Shown here: positions 36,264-44,837 of the stretch, piece after piece
Position numbering within the stretch: the first letter of the stretch is position 1
Layout of the letters: every line of letters starts with the position of its first letter
Source: Anaerolineae bacterium
Lineage (GTDB): Bacteria; Chloroflexota; Anaerolineae; Aggregatilineales; Phototrophicaceae
Reading direction: 5' to 3'
Length of the DNA: 64,000 nt
Assembly (NCBI GenBank): GCA_020849765.1
Contig: JADLAY010000049.1
Span: 1-64,000 of the forward strand
The notes under the pieces: generated by a model
Databases searched by the model: none
Seen by the model: the letters and a program-made list of their open reading frames with translations, nothing else
Told to the model about the DNA's origin: nothing
Translations under genes and position numbers: made by a program

Positions 36264-36964
36264 GCGACATCTCCGAGCACTTGCGCCAGCGTCTTCTTGA
36301 CCGGGATCAGATCGCCGGTCGGATAGCGCCGCGCCTTTTGCGTTTCGAGATCAATAAGGAGCTTGCGAATATCGTGCGGCTGACGCTTGCTCTTGCCGCC
36401 GACGGCGTGATCGCCGAACGACGACCCCAGCAGCATCGTCCAGTCCTCCGCCAACCCCGCGCCCTGCAGTGCGGTGTCGGTCACGCGCTGCACCGTCCCC
36501 CAGCAGATCGCGCCGGAATTGAACACGTTCGGCAGCGGTGCATGAAACAAGGCGACATTAAGCGTTTCGGGACGACGCTTGACCGCGTACACACCGTAGA
36601 CCGGCGCTTTGTCCTCTGCCGTGACGCGGATCATGATCAAACCGGGCAGCGGCACGCGCAGCGCGGCGTCCGATCCGTCGAGAAACACGCCGGTCTTCCC
36701 CGGCGGACGGTATTCGACAATGGTCTTCTTCACGCCTTCCTGCCGCACCAGCAGCGTGTTGCCGCCGAGCAGCCCGGTATCGAAGGTGACTTTCGCCGCC
36801 AGCGCTAGCGCGACCTGAGCCGGATCGACCGGATACTCCGTCGTCTGTTCTCCATCGGTCTTACGCAGCATCACCCCGAACGAGTAAAAGCTCAGAATCA
36901 GCGACGGCTGCTCGTTCAGCGCCGCCGCCAAGACCCGTCCATTCCAATCGGATTGTCCGTTCAT
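36260..36964 (-). CDS. PRTRC-system protein B
   Basis: This 234-residue protein carries the PRTRC B hallmark region NVALFHAPLPNVFNSGAICWG near residues 145-165. It has an N-terminal beta-rich half (SLILSFYSFGVMLRKTDG). Function is unknown. The family is defined by co-occurrence with ThiF-like and ParB-like genes on plasmids and other mobile elements. The annotated start lies 104 bases inside the end of the upstream gene. A later ATG near 36870 would remove the overlap but would cut into the conserved domain. Confidence 0.75.
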   Translation of the reverse strand: MNGQSDWNGRVLAAALNEQPSLILSFYSFGVMLRKTDGEQTTEYPVDPAQVALALAAKVTFDTGLLGGNTLLVRQEGVKKTIVEYRPPGKTGVFLDGSDAALRVPLPGLIMIRVTAEDKAPVYGVYAVKRRPETLNVALFHAPLPNVFNSGAICWGTVQRVTDTALQGAGLAEDWTMLLGSSFGDHAVGGKSKRQPHDIRKLLIDLETQKARRYPTGDLIPVKKTLAQVLGDVA

Positions 36965-37742
36965 TGAGCTTGCCTTTCTGTTTCAGTTCACGAGAGAGGG
37001 TAGCGATATGGCGCTCCAGCGCTGCCTTGAGAGCGGGGGTCGTCTTGAGAATTTCCAGACCGGCCATCGCATCGCGCATGATCCCATCCGCTTCTTCGAT
37101 CATTTCAATAGCAAAGGCGATGTCCTCCGGACCCCAAGCGAGGGGTTGAAGCTCAGACAGCATCTCATCGGTAGCGTCGACCAGCGAGTTGCCGGTGCAG
37201 GAAAAGAGCCAGCCGAACAGCCAGCCCACCTGCTGCAACGCGGGATCGGATTGTTCGTGCAGACTGCGGGCAATGGCGCTGCCGAACGCGTAGATGTCTT
37301 CCGGCACGTCAATCCGGTAGGTTTCGCCCTCCGGGATGTCGATGCCAAACGGCGCGAGGATCGGCAGCAGGTCGCCATGAACGGTGTAGAATTCCGGGTC
37401 TTCGAGGTCAATGCCGAGCGCGACCAGCGGAATCCCCCAGCCGATGGCTTCGAGGTCGTCGAGCGGAATGCCCTTTGCGGAAATCCCTCCACACAGCAGC
37501 CGATCCAGTTCGGCATACGGCGCGCCTGCCCGCAGCCGCTCAATCGCATCGGCGTAGAGGTCGGGAAATGCGCCGCGTGTGACCTGCAAGGCAATCGTCA
37601 GCGGGTCAGTCTCGTAGTCGATGTCTTCTTCAAAGTCATCCCAGAAGGGATCGAAGGTGGCTGCTGCCGACGCCAAGAGCAGCAGCGGGTCAGTGGTCAG
37701 CGCGACCGCCAGGTGGTCGTAGATCGCCGTGATCGCGTTCAT
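36861..37742 (-). CDS. PRTRC-cassette helical protein (possibly protein F)
   Basis: This 293-residue, acidic, mostly helical protein has no catalytic motif. Its order between an 86-residue gene (start overlapping by four bases) and PRTRC B suits PRTRC protein F or a local substitute. I could not confirm that by a motif. The C-terminus (LNERTIRLEWTGLGGGAERA) is read in a different frame from the N-terminus of PRTRC B, because the genes overlap by 104 bases. Confidence 0.5.
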   Translation of the reverse strand: MNAITAIYDHLAVALTTDPLLLLASAAATFDPFWDDFEEDIDYETDPLTIALQVTRGAFPDLYADAIERLRAGAPYAELDRLLCGGISAKGIPLDDLEAIGWGIPLVALGIDLEDPEFYTVHGDLLPILAPFGIDIPEGETYRIDVPEDIYAFGSAIARSLHEQSDPALQQVGWLFGWLFSCTGNSLVDATDEMLSELQPLAWGPEDIAFAIEMIEEADGIMRDAMAGLEILKTTPALKAALERHIATLSRELKQKGKLNERTIRLEWTGLGGGAERAAVADSELLLVRGDAA

Positions 37743-37999
37743 ACGCCGAACTCCAGCACGCTGGCGGTCAAGAGCGGAATTGGGGTGAGATTCGCCAACT
37801 GTCGCGCCGCCGCCGCGCAGCGTCCGGTGTAAGCGACCAGTTCGGTCACGGCTTCAACCAGCGTCTCGCGCGGGAGGCGCGCCGCCCCGGTGATCAGGTG
37901 GGGCTGCTCGCGCAGCAGCCCCACCCCTTTCAGTTCAACTGGTGCGATGGACGAAAGACAGAAATGCAAATCGTCCAAGCTGAATGTGACTTGAGCCAT
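37739..37999 (-). CDS. Small PRTRC-cassette protein whose start is supplied by a transposon end
   Basis: This 86-residue protein begins MAQVTFSLDDLHF. The first five codons, the ATG and the Shine-Dalgarno (TGAGGA) lie inside the terminal 24 bases of the Tn7-like element. Native sequence begins at TTC in the fifth-sixth codon junction. Joining the two flanks of the transposon restores an earlier start, ATGGGCGGCACTGCA at 43852-43866, five bases after the PRTRC C stop, also five codons long and in frame. Function is unknown. It is mostly helical and ends LTASVLEFGV, and its stop overlaps the next gene. Confidence 0.65.
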   Translation of the reverse strand: MAQVTFSLDDLHFCLSSIAPVELKGVGLLREQPHLITGAARLPRETLVEAVTELVAYTGRCAAAARQLANLTPIPLLTASVLEFGV

Positions 38000-38127
38000 A
38001 AAATGTCCTCATTTTGAAGCATATCCTGTCCGAATCGGGCGATATGAGTGTGGTTTTGCGGTTGTTGAGTCATCGGTCTTGAAGCATATCCTTTCCAAAG
38101 TTGCAAAAACGGAAACATAAAACGTCC
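37985..38127. repeat. Left end of the Tn7-like element with four transposase-site repeats
   Basis: Four copies of a 16-base unit close to GAAGCATAAAATGTCC lie in the same orientation: 37993-38008 (terminal, GAGCCATAAAATGTCC), 38016-38031 (GAAGCATATCCTGTCC), 38081-38096 (GAAGCATATCCTTTCC) and 38112-38127 (GAAACATAAAACGTCC). They are expected TnsB-binding sites. Confidence 0.8.
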
Positions 38128-38153
38128 TAACGTCGCGCTCTTACGACGCGAGC

Positions 38154-38183
38154 AAAAACAGAGCAGTGAATGACATCCACTGC
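38154..38183 (-). terminator. Terminator after tniQ inside the transposon
   Basis: On the minus strand GCAGTG/CACTGC (38163-38168 with 38178-38183, 9-base loop) is followed by TCTGTTTTTG. It would stop the tns transcript about 20 bases past tniQ and before the left end, limiting read-through into the PRTRC genes. Confidence 0.65.
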
Positions 38184-38203
38184 CCTAGTACAACCACTGA
38201 GGT

Positions 38204-39958
38204 TTACTGCGAGGGGGTGGACAGATAGCCGCAGAGGGTCATCGCCTCGTTGTAGGCATGGCGGTATGCATTCCCGTGAACCATCCAGCTGCCAATGACC
38301 GAATGGATCCGGTCTACACTGGGATAGATGCCCCGTTGGTGCAGGTCAAGAACAGATTGGCGGATGCGGTCACAGGTCGCTTCGACATGTCTGGCAACGT
38401 GTTCATGCCGCCGCACGACTAAAACACGCGACTGCAACGGAAAGTGGTTCTTGAGATAACGCAGACTCTTTCCCAGCGCCTCAGCAATCTGGTTCAGCGA
38501 AAGCGCTGGTTCACCTTCCGTCAACATTCGCTCCAAGTACGCCTCAACAAATGCTTCGTGGTGTTCAAGCTGCGCTTGTCTCCGGGCTTCAATGACCTGA
38601 AGTTCATCGCCAAAATGCTGCTTCAAATAGTGGACACCTACATTCAGTGTTGAACAGATCTCAGTCAATGTGGGCAACGTCTGTTCTGACAGAAATGTTT
38701 GTAGATACCCGCGACAGCGTGCTTCCTTGTCTGTATGAAAGCGCTGCGTCACCTGCACGCACAAGTCATAGAAACGGTGGTACAGGTCGCCCGTTCGGTA
38801 ACCATGCTGCTGCACCCACTTGGACAGTACCACCGGATGTTCCTGCTGGAGCGCCAGTTCCAGCACCGCGCGCTGCTCTGCATGAATGCGCTGCGAAAAC
38901 AGGTCGTACTGAGCTGGAAACGCTTTTTGGAAGGCAGCAGTCGTGCCAAAACCGAGCTGGCGGGCAAGGGTCTGAAGTGGCGGTAAACGCTGTGAAGTGG
39001 TGAGCAGAAGGTCGAAATCCGTGTGCAGGGACTTCACTTCAGCGCAGGTTCCCGAAATCTGGTCAGCATGGTCTGGCTGTGTCAGGGCTTGCCAGAAGAG
39101 TTCGCCACAATCCGCTGCCAGACGCGAGAAGATTGCCAGATTGGGGAGGCGAGTCTCTGCCAGCAGCATACTCAAGGCGCTCGGTGTGGTCTGCATGACT
39201 CGTGCAAAATGGGTATGAGTCGTGTGCTGCTGCTGCCTGAGAAACGGAATGACATATCGCATCCCGCTGCATTGGTTGGGACTTGTTTCAGGCGCGAGCG
39301 ACAACAGCTTTCCAACTGCCTCTGCTCGTTTGCAGGACTCCGTTGCGTACAATGGGCGCTGGTGTGTGGATGTGGGTTTTCCAAGCCAGCTTTCGCATTT
39401 TGGACAGTAGCCCACTACAGCCCAATTTGAGAGGGTAGTAAAGGACGTGCCACAGGCTGGACACTGCTCAACCAGAAGATGTCCGTGACGGATGCAAACC
39501 TCGACAGCCTGCAACCGCCACGCGAGCGGTTCATAGAGAGGGGTTTCATGCTGAACTGCATCCGTAAAACACAATGGACACCAGGCATGACACTGTCGCA
39601 GTATCCGGTACGGATTGAGCAGCAACCGCCAGTAGCTCATGCTCAAACAGACAACTTCGTCCTGGCACGTCAGGTCGCGGAGCAGGGCTGACCAAGCCGC
39701 GCCACTGTCGGTCATGCCATCTATCCGAGACAGTTTTTGCAGCGTCGAGGGAAGAATGTCTGTCTCAGCCCGTGTGCCACAAAACGCGACCAGATCCACC
39801 ACCTTGAGATGGTGTGCCTGCGCGAGGCGTTTGAGGTAGCTGGTCAGGCTCTCGACAAAAGGGGTTCCAACGCCAACCGGTGCAAGTGGATACAGGACGC
39901 TAACAGCTGGGTGTGCAGGGATGTGCGTCTCCCAGAGAGTCATTTCCATCTCAGCCAT
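38204..39958 (-). CDS. tniQ: TniQ/TnsD-type target-selection protein
   Basis: The 584-residue protein begins with the TniQ signature region TPFVESLTSYLKRLAQAHH (near residue 32). A zinc-binding cluster follows: CHAWCPLC near 126, then CIRHGHLLVEQCPACG near 158 and GYCPKCESWLG near 187. A long C-terminal region of helix-turn-helix-like units (TLTEICSTLNVGVHYLKQHF; SLNQIAEALGKSLRYLKNHF) follows, as in TnsD-like TniQ proteins that bind a fixed DNA target. TniQ proteins bridge target DNA and TnsC. The size fits a TnsD-type, not a short Cascade-associated TniQ. It overlaps the tnsC stop by eight bases. Confidence 0.9.
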   Translation of the reverse strand: MAEMEMTLWETHIPAHPAVSVLYPLAPVGVGTPFVESLTSYLKRLAQAHHLKVVDLVAFCGTRAETDILPSTLQKLSRIDGMTDSGAAWSALLRDLTCQDEVVCLSMSYWRLLLNPYRILRQCHAWCPLCFTDAVQHETPLYEPLAWRLQAVEVCIRHGHLLVEQCPACGTSFTTLSNWAVVGYCPKCESWLGKPTSTHQRPLYATESCKRAEAVGKLLSLAPETSPNQCSGMRYVIPFLRQQQHTTHTHFARVMQTTPSALSMLLAETRLPNLAIFSRLAADCGELFWQALTQPDHADQISGTCAEVKSLHTDFDLLLTTSQRLPPLQTLARQLGFGTTAAFQKAFPAQYDLFSQRIHAEQRAVLELALQQEHPVVLSKWVQQHGYRTGDLYHRFYDLCVQVTQRFHTDKEARCRGYLQTFLSEQTLPTLTEICSTLNVGVHYLKQHFGDELQVIEARRQAQLEHHEAFVEAYLERMLTEGEPALSLNQIAEALGKSLRYLKNHFPLQSRVLVVRRHEHVARHVEATCDRIRQSVLDLHQRGIYPSVDRIHSVIGSWMVHGNAYRHAYNEAMTLCGYLSTPSQ

Positions 39959-41102
39959 GACCGACCACCTTGTCGCGCACTGGGTTACGAGTTCCCGGTC
40001 TGGTTTTTCGCGTAGCGGGTTGAATCCGGGTCGAGGACGAGGTTGCCTTGTCTGTCACCGCGAGTCCAAGCAGGGTTCGCAGCTCGGTCGTGCTGTGTTC
40101 TTGGACGAACTGCGTTTCTCCGCTCGTTATGCGCTGAAACATATCTACCAGCACGTCGGTCTCCCTCGCCCATGTCTCGCACATGCTGCGTGTGAGTGTC
40201 CGTTCGTTCCCGTCGAAGGCTGCGCCTGCTGCTTGGTACAACCAGTCCTTCAGGATACCGACACAGCCCAGAGACCCGGTGAAGAAATACTCCCAGTCCT
40301 CGACCAGATGCGGTTCTTCCGGGAAAGGCAAATGTTTTTGCAGCCCGAACAACACCTGCTGGAATGCAGCGACATCTGCGGGTTGGGTGGCATGGTAGCG
40401 CGGAATGTGGATACGGAAAATGCGTCGGTCGAGCTGCGGACTCAATCCGAGCAGCACGTTCATCTCGTAAGTTCCAAACAGTACGGTGGGGATGCAGGAA
40501 CGGTTTGCCAGAGATTTCAGTACGTCCAACTGGTCGAGAAGCCCTCTGGCACCCGCCACTTTAATGAGATGCTGCCCTTCATCGAACCACAACGCCTGAG
40601 GCTGGCGTTGTGCCAGCACGGTCAGCAGCAGTTCGCCTAAATCGTCCGACGACAAGCGGGTGCTGCGCTGTAAAACAGCATGTTCACCCTCCATAGTCGT
40701 GGAATACCACACTTTTTTGTCCACCATGGGTTCGTGCAGTGCGTGCAGCAGCGCCTGACGGGTTTGTTTCCACTTGAAGCTCCCGCCTCCAAACGCTTCC
40801 AGTTCAATACCCGCGACCGGAAGATGACCCGGATGACGCTCAGGCTGAGCGAGAAACTGCGTCGTCAAGTCGCGCACCATGGCTTTACGCACCGTCGTCT
40901 TGCCCACGCCCGGTGCGCCAATGACCATGACAATCTGCCCATCCGTGGGATGTCGCAGCGCAGACATGAGCAGGGTGTGGGCATGAACAATGCTGGGATG
41001 GGCAATGACTTTGCTGCTGAAGTAGGCTTTACGTGCTTCCGGAGAGGCTTGCAGCAGTTCCAGTGGGAACTGAGGCGTATCCATGTGCTGTGTCCCTTTC
41101 AT
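39951..41102 (-). CDS. tnsC: TnsC/TniB-type AAA+ ATPase
   Basis: This 383-residue AAA+ ATPase has Walker A GAPGVGKTTVRKA near residue 62 and Walker B QALWFDEGQHLIK near 172. A TnsC-typical segment (SCIPTVLFGTYEMNVLLGLSPQ) follows. TnsC polymerises on target DNA, connects TniQ to the TnsAB transposase and enforces target immunity. It starts two bases after the TnsAB stop. Confidence 0.9.
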   Translation of the reverse strand: MKGTQHMDTPQFPLELLQASPEARKAYFSSKVIAHPSIVHAHTLLMSALRHPTDGQIVMVIGAPGVGKTTVRKAMVRDLTTQFLAQPERHPGHLPVAGIELEAFGGGSFKWKQTRQALLHALHEPMVDKKVWYSTTMEGEHAVLQRSTRLSSDDLGELLLTVLAQRQPQALWFDEGQHLIKVAGARGLLDQLDVLKSLANRSCIPTVLFGTYEMNVLLGLSPQLDRRIFRIHIPRYHATQPADVAAFQQVLFGLQKHLPFPEEPHLVEDWEYFFTGSLGCVGILKDWLYQAAGAAFDGNERTLTRSMCETWARETDVLVDMFQRITSGETQFVQEHSTTELRTLLGLAVTDKATSSSTRIQPATRKTRPGTRNPVRDKVVGHG

Positions 41103-41104
41103 GG

Positions 41105-43651
41105 CTAAAAGTCGTCCGGGAGCAGCAGGTGGGTAAATGAGGGTGTGGATGCAGGCTCATCATCTGCCACATCTGTAAAGGACTGCATCTCAGTTTCAGC
41201 AGCGAACACGGACGCTGACTCGGTTCCACTCGACCGGGTGAACTGCATGGCGTCGTCGCACTGCTGCTGCCTCAGCAGGCGCTCGGAAGCGGTCGTGCGC
41301 TCCAGAAAATCTGCCAGCAGTCTGGCATTGAGCGAGCGAATGTCGCGCCCTCGTGCGCGGTAGCTGGCAACCAGTTCTTCCCGTGCAATCTGGAGTTCCT
41401 GCTCGGTGCGGTTATGGAAGGTCGTGTAGTGTTCCGAGGTGCAGCGCACCCATGTATGGTCGAGGTAAGCGTAAGCGACCCCGACGTTGAACGGATCGTA
41501 GCGAACCGCGACCTGCGTTCCCAGAATATCCGGTCGGTACATGAGGTCATGCCAGTAGTAGATGTTCTCAATCTTGACTCCATTGCGCTGAACCATGCGC
41601 AGGTTTCCCCGTGTGGGCGCAGGCAGCGCCTGCAGGATGAAGGCGTTGTAATCCAACCGCTGGAACGCCCGCTCACCATGCTGTACGAGGCTGTCTTCGT
41701 AGACTTCGCGGGGAGATTGTCCCAGTGAAGCGTGTATGGTCTGGTCGTAGACCTCGTATGCCCATTCCCGCAGTACAGCGTTGAGCGCTTCCAGCGTCCA
41801 CAGCGCCAGATGGCGTGGGTCATGTGAGGCGGTCATGAGGCGAACCTGACGGGAGAGTTGTGTATTCCCCGTCAGGTTGTAGATGAACTGGGTATGGGTA
41901 GTGCGAAACAGACGCTCCACGACATCGCCAAAGCGTGGTTGTGCGGGTGGTCGGTAGGCGACCTCGACCGCGTAGTGCGCGAGTAATGCCTGAAAGTAGG
42001 TACTGTGAAACTCCTTTCCATTGTCCACCACCAGCGTTTGCGGTAAGCGCCCCAACCGCGACACCATTTCGCGCAGCACCAGCATACAGGTGCGGTAGCT
42101 GGGTTGGTCATCCAATGTCAGCATGACCGCCAGTAGACGACGGCTGTAAGCATCTACTGCGAAAGTCGCCCACGGACGTCCCAATACTTGTCCAGTGTGC
42201 GCATGGCGCAGCTGGATGTCCAGCAGCGTGTGGTCGAGATGCACTATCTGCCATGCACGCTCGCCATGCTTTGGCGTAGTTGCTTCCAGAACCCAGTAGC
42301 GTTTCTGAATCTGGTGAGCAGCTCGCTTCCCCTGTCGCTTGTAAACCTGTCTTTCCTGGGGTCGCTGCCTGACTGCCTTGCCAAATGTCTTCAGACTGGC
42401 AGGCGTAATGCCTTCACGTTCGCACGCCTGACGGTAAACAACCCACACAGAGGCAGCATGAGGCTGACGTGCGGTTTCGTAGTCTTGGTCGATGTAGTGT
42501 TGCAGCATTTCCCAGGCGGTGTCGGAGAGCTTACGTTCACGGTTGCCTCGCTTATGGATGTGTGGCAGCAGTCCAATGTAGCCACTGCCCTCGTACAGCT
42601 GCGCTTCACGAAACGCACGACGCCAGCGACGCACCGTGCGTGTATCCTTCGCCTCTCCCAGAACGGACGCAACCTCATCCAATTTCCATGCCTGTTCCAG
42701 CGTTATCCCCGAATCCAACGCTTGTAGAACCCGCAGTCGTGCGTTGGCAATGGCGTAGTCTTTTTCGCTGGCAGTGAGCCAATGCGTGGGGTAGTCACTT
42801 GAACCAGCGCCCAGATACGCTGGTTTCGTCAAGCTGACCTGCTGGTGTGCTTCTGCAGCGATGCGACTGGTATATACCTGCACACGTTCGGGGTTCACGA
42901 GGCGCTCACGCGCTAAATCTACATAGAGCTGACGCTGAGCAATGAGCAAATACACCGCGTCTGCGGACTGTTCATGCAGTAGGGCTGCCAGCGTTATTCC
43001 CTGCTGCAAACGGACCTGTTCAACCAACGTAAGGCAATGAGCTGGCGTGGGAACACCGGTTGCTGCCAGATATTCATGCAGAAACTCCAGATTGCTGAAC
43101 AACGTCCAGTTCACTTCCGCGTTGGAACGCAACCGGTAGTACAAACCGAAGTCAGCAGCATATGCCTCACCGGGTGGACAGCGCCACCGTCCCGTCTCAT
43201 CTCTTTGGTAGCGCGCAGGCTGCTTTTGCGCCAGCTGTGCTAACTCATCCTCAGTCTTCCACTCCTCCCATCCGGCTGCTTTCGCTCGAATGACAAAGAA
43301 ATCTGGCGTGTGCCAAGCGGTGACTGCACGTCCACTGACCGCGCTGTATTTCAGTGCAATGGCGTCGGGTTGGTCGTAGAACTCCAGTACGTGCGCTTCG
43401 CTCTCCAGTTCGAGCAGGTGGTCATACTCGTAGAAAATGCGAATGCCTGGTTTCTCGGCGGTTCGGCTCTCACTTTGGATGGTCACACCCATCTTGTGAC
43501 TGGGCAGGCGAGCGCTGACGTTGCCACGCCCACCCGTTACATTTCTTGACGGCTGGGACATCCTAATCCGTTGAATAAGCTTGGTCGTGCGTAAGTCACA
43601 CCCGGCGATGCGACACCAGACCTCGAAAGCGGCTTCATCTTTGAACATCAT
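41105..43651 (-). CDS. tnsAB: TnsA-TnsB fusion transposase
   Basis: This 848-residue protein joins two enzymes. Residues about 45-140 are a TnsA-like endonuclease: a Glu in the LESEAHVLEFYD region (near 73), Asp in HTPDFFV (117) and Glu-x-Lys in EEWKT (130/132). It would cut the non-transferred strands. Residues about 300-740 are a TnsB/TniA-type DDE transposase with helix-turn-helix DNA-binding parts, Asp in HLDHTLLD (near 472), Asp in VVDNGKEF (near 540) and Glu in VVERLFR (near 577). The acidic C-terminal tail would contact TnsC. Having both strands cut should give cut-and-paste movement. The start is an ATGATG pair behind GAGGA. Confidence 0.9.
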   Translation of the reverse strand: MMFKDEAAFEVWCRIAGCDLRTTKLIQRIRMSQPSRNVTGGRGNVSARLPSHKMGVTIQSESRTAEKPGIRIFYEYDHLLELESEAHVLEFYDQPDAIALKYSAVSGRAVTAWHTPDFFVIRAKAAGWEEWKTEDELAQLAQKQPARYQRDETGRWRCPPGEAYAADFGLYYRLRSNAEVNWTLFSNLEFLHEYLAATGVPTPAHCLTLVEQVRLQQGITLAALLHEQSADAVYLLIAQRQLYVDLARERLVNPERVQVYTSRIAAEAHQQVSLTKPAYLGAGSSDYPTHWLTASEKDYAIANARLRVLQALDSGITLEQAWKLDEVASVLGEAKDTRTVRRWRRAFREAQLYEGSGYIGLLPHIHKRGNRERKLSDTAWEMLQHYIDQDYETARQPHAASVWVVYRQACEREGITPASLKTFGKAVRQRPQERQVYKRQGKRAAHQIQKRYWVLEATTPKHGERAWQIVHLDHTLLDIQLRHAHTGQVLGRPWATFAVDAYSRRLLAVMLTLDDQPSYRTCMLVLREMVSRLGRLPQTLVVDNGKEFHSTYFQALLAHYAVEVAYRPPAQPRFGDVVERLFRTTHTQFIYNLTGNTQLSRQVRLMTASHDPRHLALWTLEALNAVLREWAYEVYDQTIHASLGQSPREVYEDSLVQHGERAFQRLDYNAFILQALPAPTRGNLRMVQRNGVKIENIYYWHDLMYRPDILGTQVAVRYDPFNVGVAYAYLDHTWVRCTSEHYTTFHNRTEQELQIAREELVASYRARGRDIRSLNARLLADFLERTTASERLLRQQQCDDAMQFTRSSGTESASVFAAETEMQSFTDVADDEPASTPSFTHLLLPDDF

Positions 43652-43775
43652 TCCTCATTCCTTTGCTCTAAAAGGGACTGGCAGCATTGGTGCTGCGCAC
43701 CTGTCGAGCATACTTGCAGGAAAAAGGAATGTCAGCGGGGTAGGTCAACGAGGAGTTACGCTTACAAAACCGATG

Positions 43776-43846
43776 GAACCATAATGTGTCCGCTGCGATT
43801 TGGAAGCATAACGTGTCCAAACGGACATTTTATGCTTCAAGTTACA
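43776..43846. repeat. Right end of the Tn7-like element with three repeats
   Basis: The terminal unit GGACATTTTATGCTTC (43823-43838) is inverted relative to the left-end repeats, as expected. Two inner units, GAACCATAATGTGTCC (43776-43791) and GAAGCATAACGTGTCC (43803-43818), are not inverted. The terminal and adjacent units thus form a 16-4-16 palindrome. The right end stops at ACA 43844-43846, before CTGAA. Confidence 0.75.
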
Positions 43847-43871
43847 CTGAATGCAGTGCCGCCCATTATCT

Positions 43872-44087
43872 TCAGCCTTTGCGCCCCGGCTGCGGCAGAA
43901 ACTCAACCACGCGCAGCCCATTTTCCTCGCGTTCCCGCAGCGTGGCGTTGGCGATTTCCGGGTAGCTGGTCTTGAGAAGGTCGCGCGCCTGCTCGTTGGT
44001 CAAATCGGACATCGACGGGTCTTCGACGATGCGCGTCGCGCCGATTTTGAACACGCGGGACATAGGAGTCTGACTCTGGTCGGTCAT
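43872..44087 (-). CDS. PRTRC-system protein C
   Basis: This is a 71-residue protein of PRTRC C type. It has a short beta strand (SRVFKIGATRIVEDP), the helix SDLTNEQARDLLKTSYPEIANA and a final strand (GLRVVEFLPQPGRKG), the usual length and ending of the family. Function is unknown. It belonged to one operon with the genes now on the other side of the Tn7-like transposon. AAAGGA is well placed upstream of the ATG. Confidence 0.85.
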   Translation of the reverse strand: MTDQSQTPMSRVFKIGATRIVEDPSMSDLTNEQARDLLKTSYPEIANATLREREENGLRVVEFLPQPGRKG

Positions 44088-44115
44088 GGTGATTTGTCCT
44101 TTTCTAGTGGTTGAA

Positions 44116-44769
44116 CTAAAGCAAAGCGGTGGTGTGAGACGCGCCGTTGGTCGAGACGGCAGGCGACGTTGGGGCTTCCAGCGTGAGCGGCTCATCGTCT
44201 TCAGCGGCTGCTGGCGGTTCGTCGCCATCGGTGGCGTCGCCGACCTGCACGAAGTCTTCCAGCGCGAACAGCGCCATGTCCCGCGCCGTCAGATGCTTCA
44301 TCTTCTTCGCCAGCGCGTACACGTCGTCGATACGGATCGGGGTTTCGCCATCCCACAGCTTGCCGTCGATCAGGATGGCGGCAAGCTGCACCGCCTGACG
44401 GTAGGCGGCGGCGTCCGTTTCCCCGCCGGTGAGCTTGAGGTGGCTGATCTTGACTGTTTTCTTGCCCTTCTTGAGCGGAATATCGACGGTCGGTTCCGCA
44501 GGCGCAGGCGGTGGCGCGGTTTTCTTGCTGACCGGCGTGGCGGAGGGCGACGGCTCAGTGATGACGGGCGGTTCGGCTTCGACGGCGGACAGCGCCATCA
44601 CACCATCCTTGATGATCGCCGTGAGATCGGACAGGTTGGTATAAGTGAACTGACGGACGTGCGCGAGATCGCCGCGCGCAATGAGCAGCGTGCCATGTCG
44701 CTCGTCATTCTCGCTGTCAGGCAGCGTGAGGGTGATGACGGTCGGCGCTTTAGCGGTCTTCTTTGCCAT
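44116..44769 (-). CDS. PRTRC-cassette protein, possibly protein E
   Basis: This 217-residue protein has a basic lead, a beta-rich N-terminal domain (VITLTLPDSENDERHGTLLI), a Pro/Thr/Ala-rich linker near 85-100 and a C-terminal helical domain (KLWDGETPIRIDDVYALAKK). The position directly upstream of PRTRC C is where protein E is often found. The match is by place and general design, so the name is tentative. Confidence 0.5.
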   Translation of the reverse strand: MAKKTAKAPTVITLTLPDSENDERHGTLLIARGDLAHVRQFTYTNLSDLTAIIKDGVMALSAVEAEPPVITEPSPSATPVSKKTAPPPAPAEPTVDIPLKKGKKTVKISHLKLTGGETDAAAYRQAVQLAAILIDGKLWDGETPIRIDDVYALAKKMKHLTARDMALFALEDFVQVGDATDGDEPPAAAEDDEPLTLEAPTSPAVSTNGASHTTALL

Positions 44770-44837
44770 GAGGCATTTCCTTTCACTGACTGAATAAATG
44801 AGCTAGCGATCTGAGACAGGCGCTTGAGGAACGGGCA

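Larger units (their letters stand above)
37985..43846. mobile_element. Compact Tn7-like transposon (TnsAB, TnsC, TniQ)
   Basis: The element is 5,862 bases with termini 5-prime TGT...ACA, flanked by a perfect 5-bp duplication CTGAA (37980-37984 and 43847-43851). The outer 24 bases of the two ends are inverted repeats matching at 21 positions. It carries only the three transposition genes on one strand and no cargo, no CRISPR genes and no TnsE. It interrupts the PRTRC operon between protein C and an 86-residue gene. The 5-bp duplication, TGT/ACA ends, TnsA-TnsB fusion and several internal binding-site-like repeats place it in the Tn7-like group. Confidence 0.93.

Noticed and set aside
37985..38127. 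Repeated 16-base units considered as a CRISPR array
   Set aside because: Spacing is irregular, copies differ and match the right-end units. They are transposase-binding sites at a transposon end.
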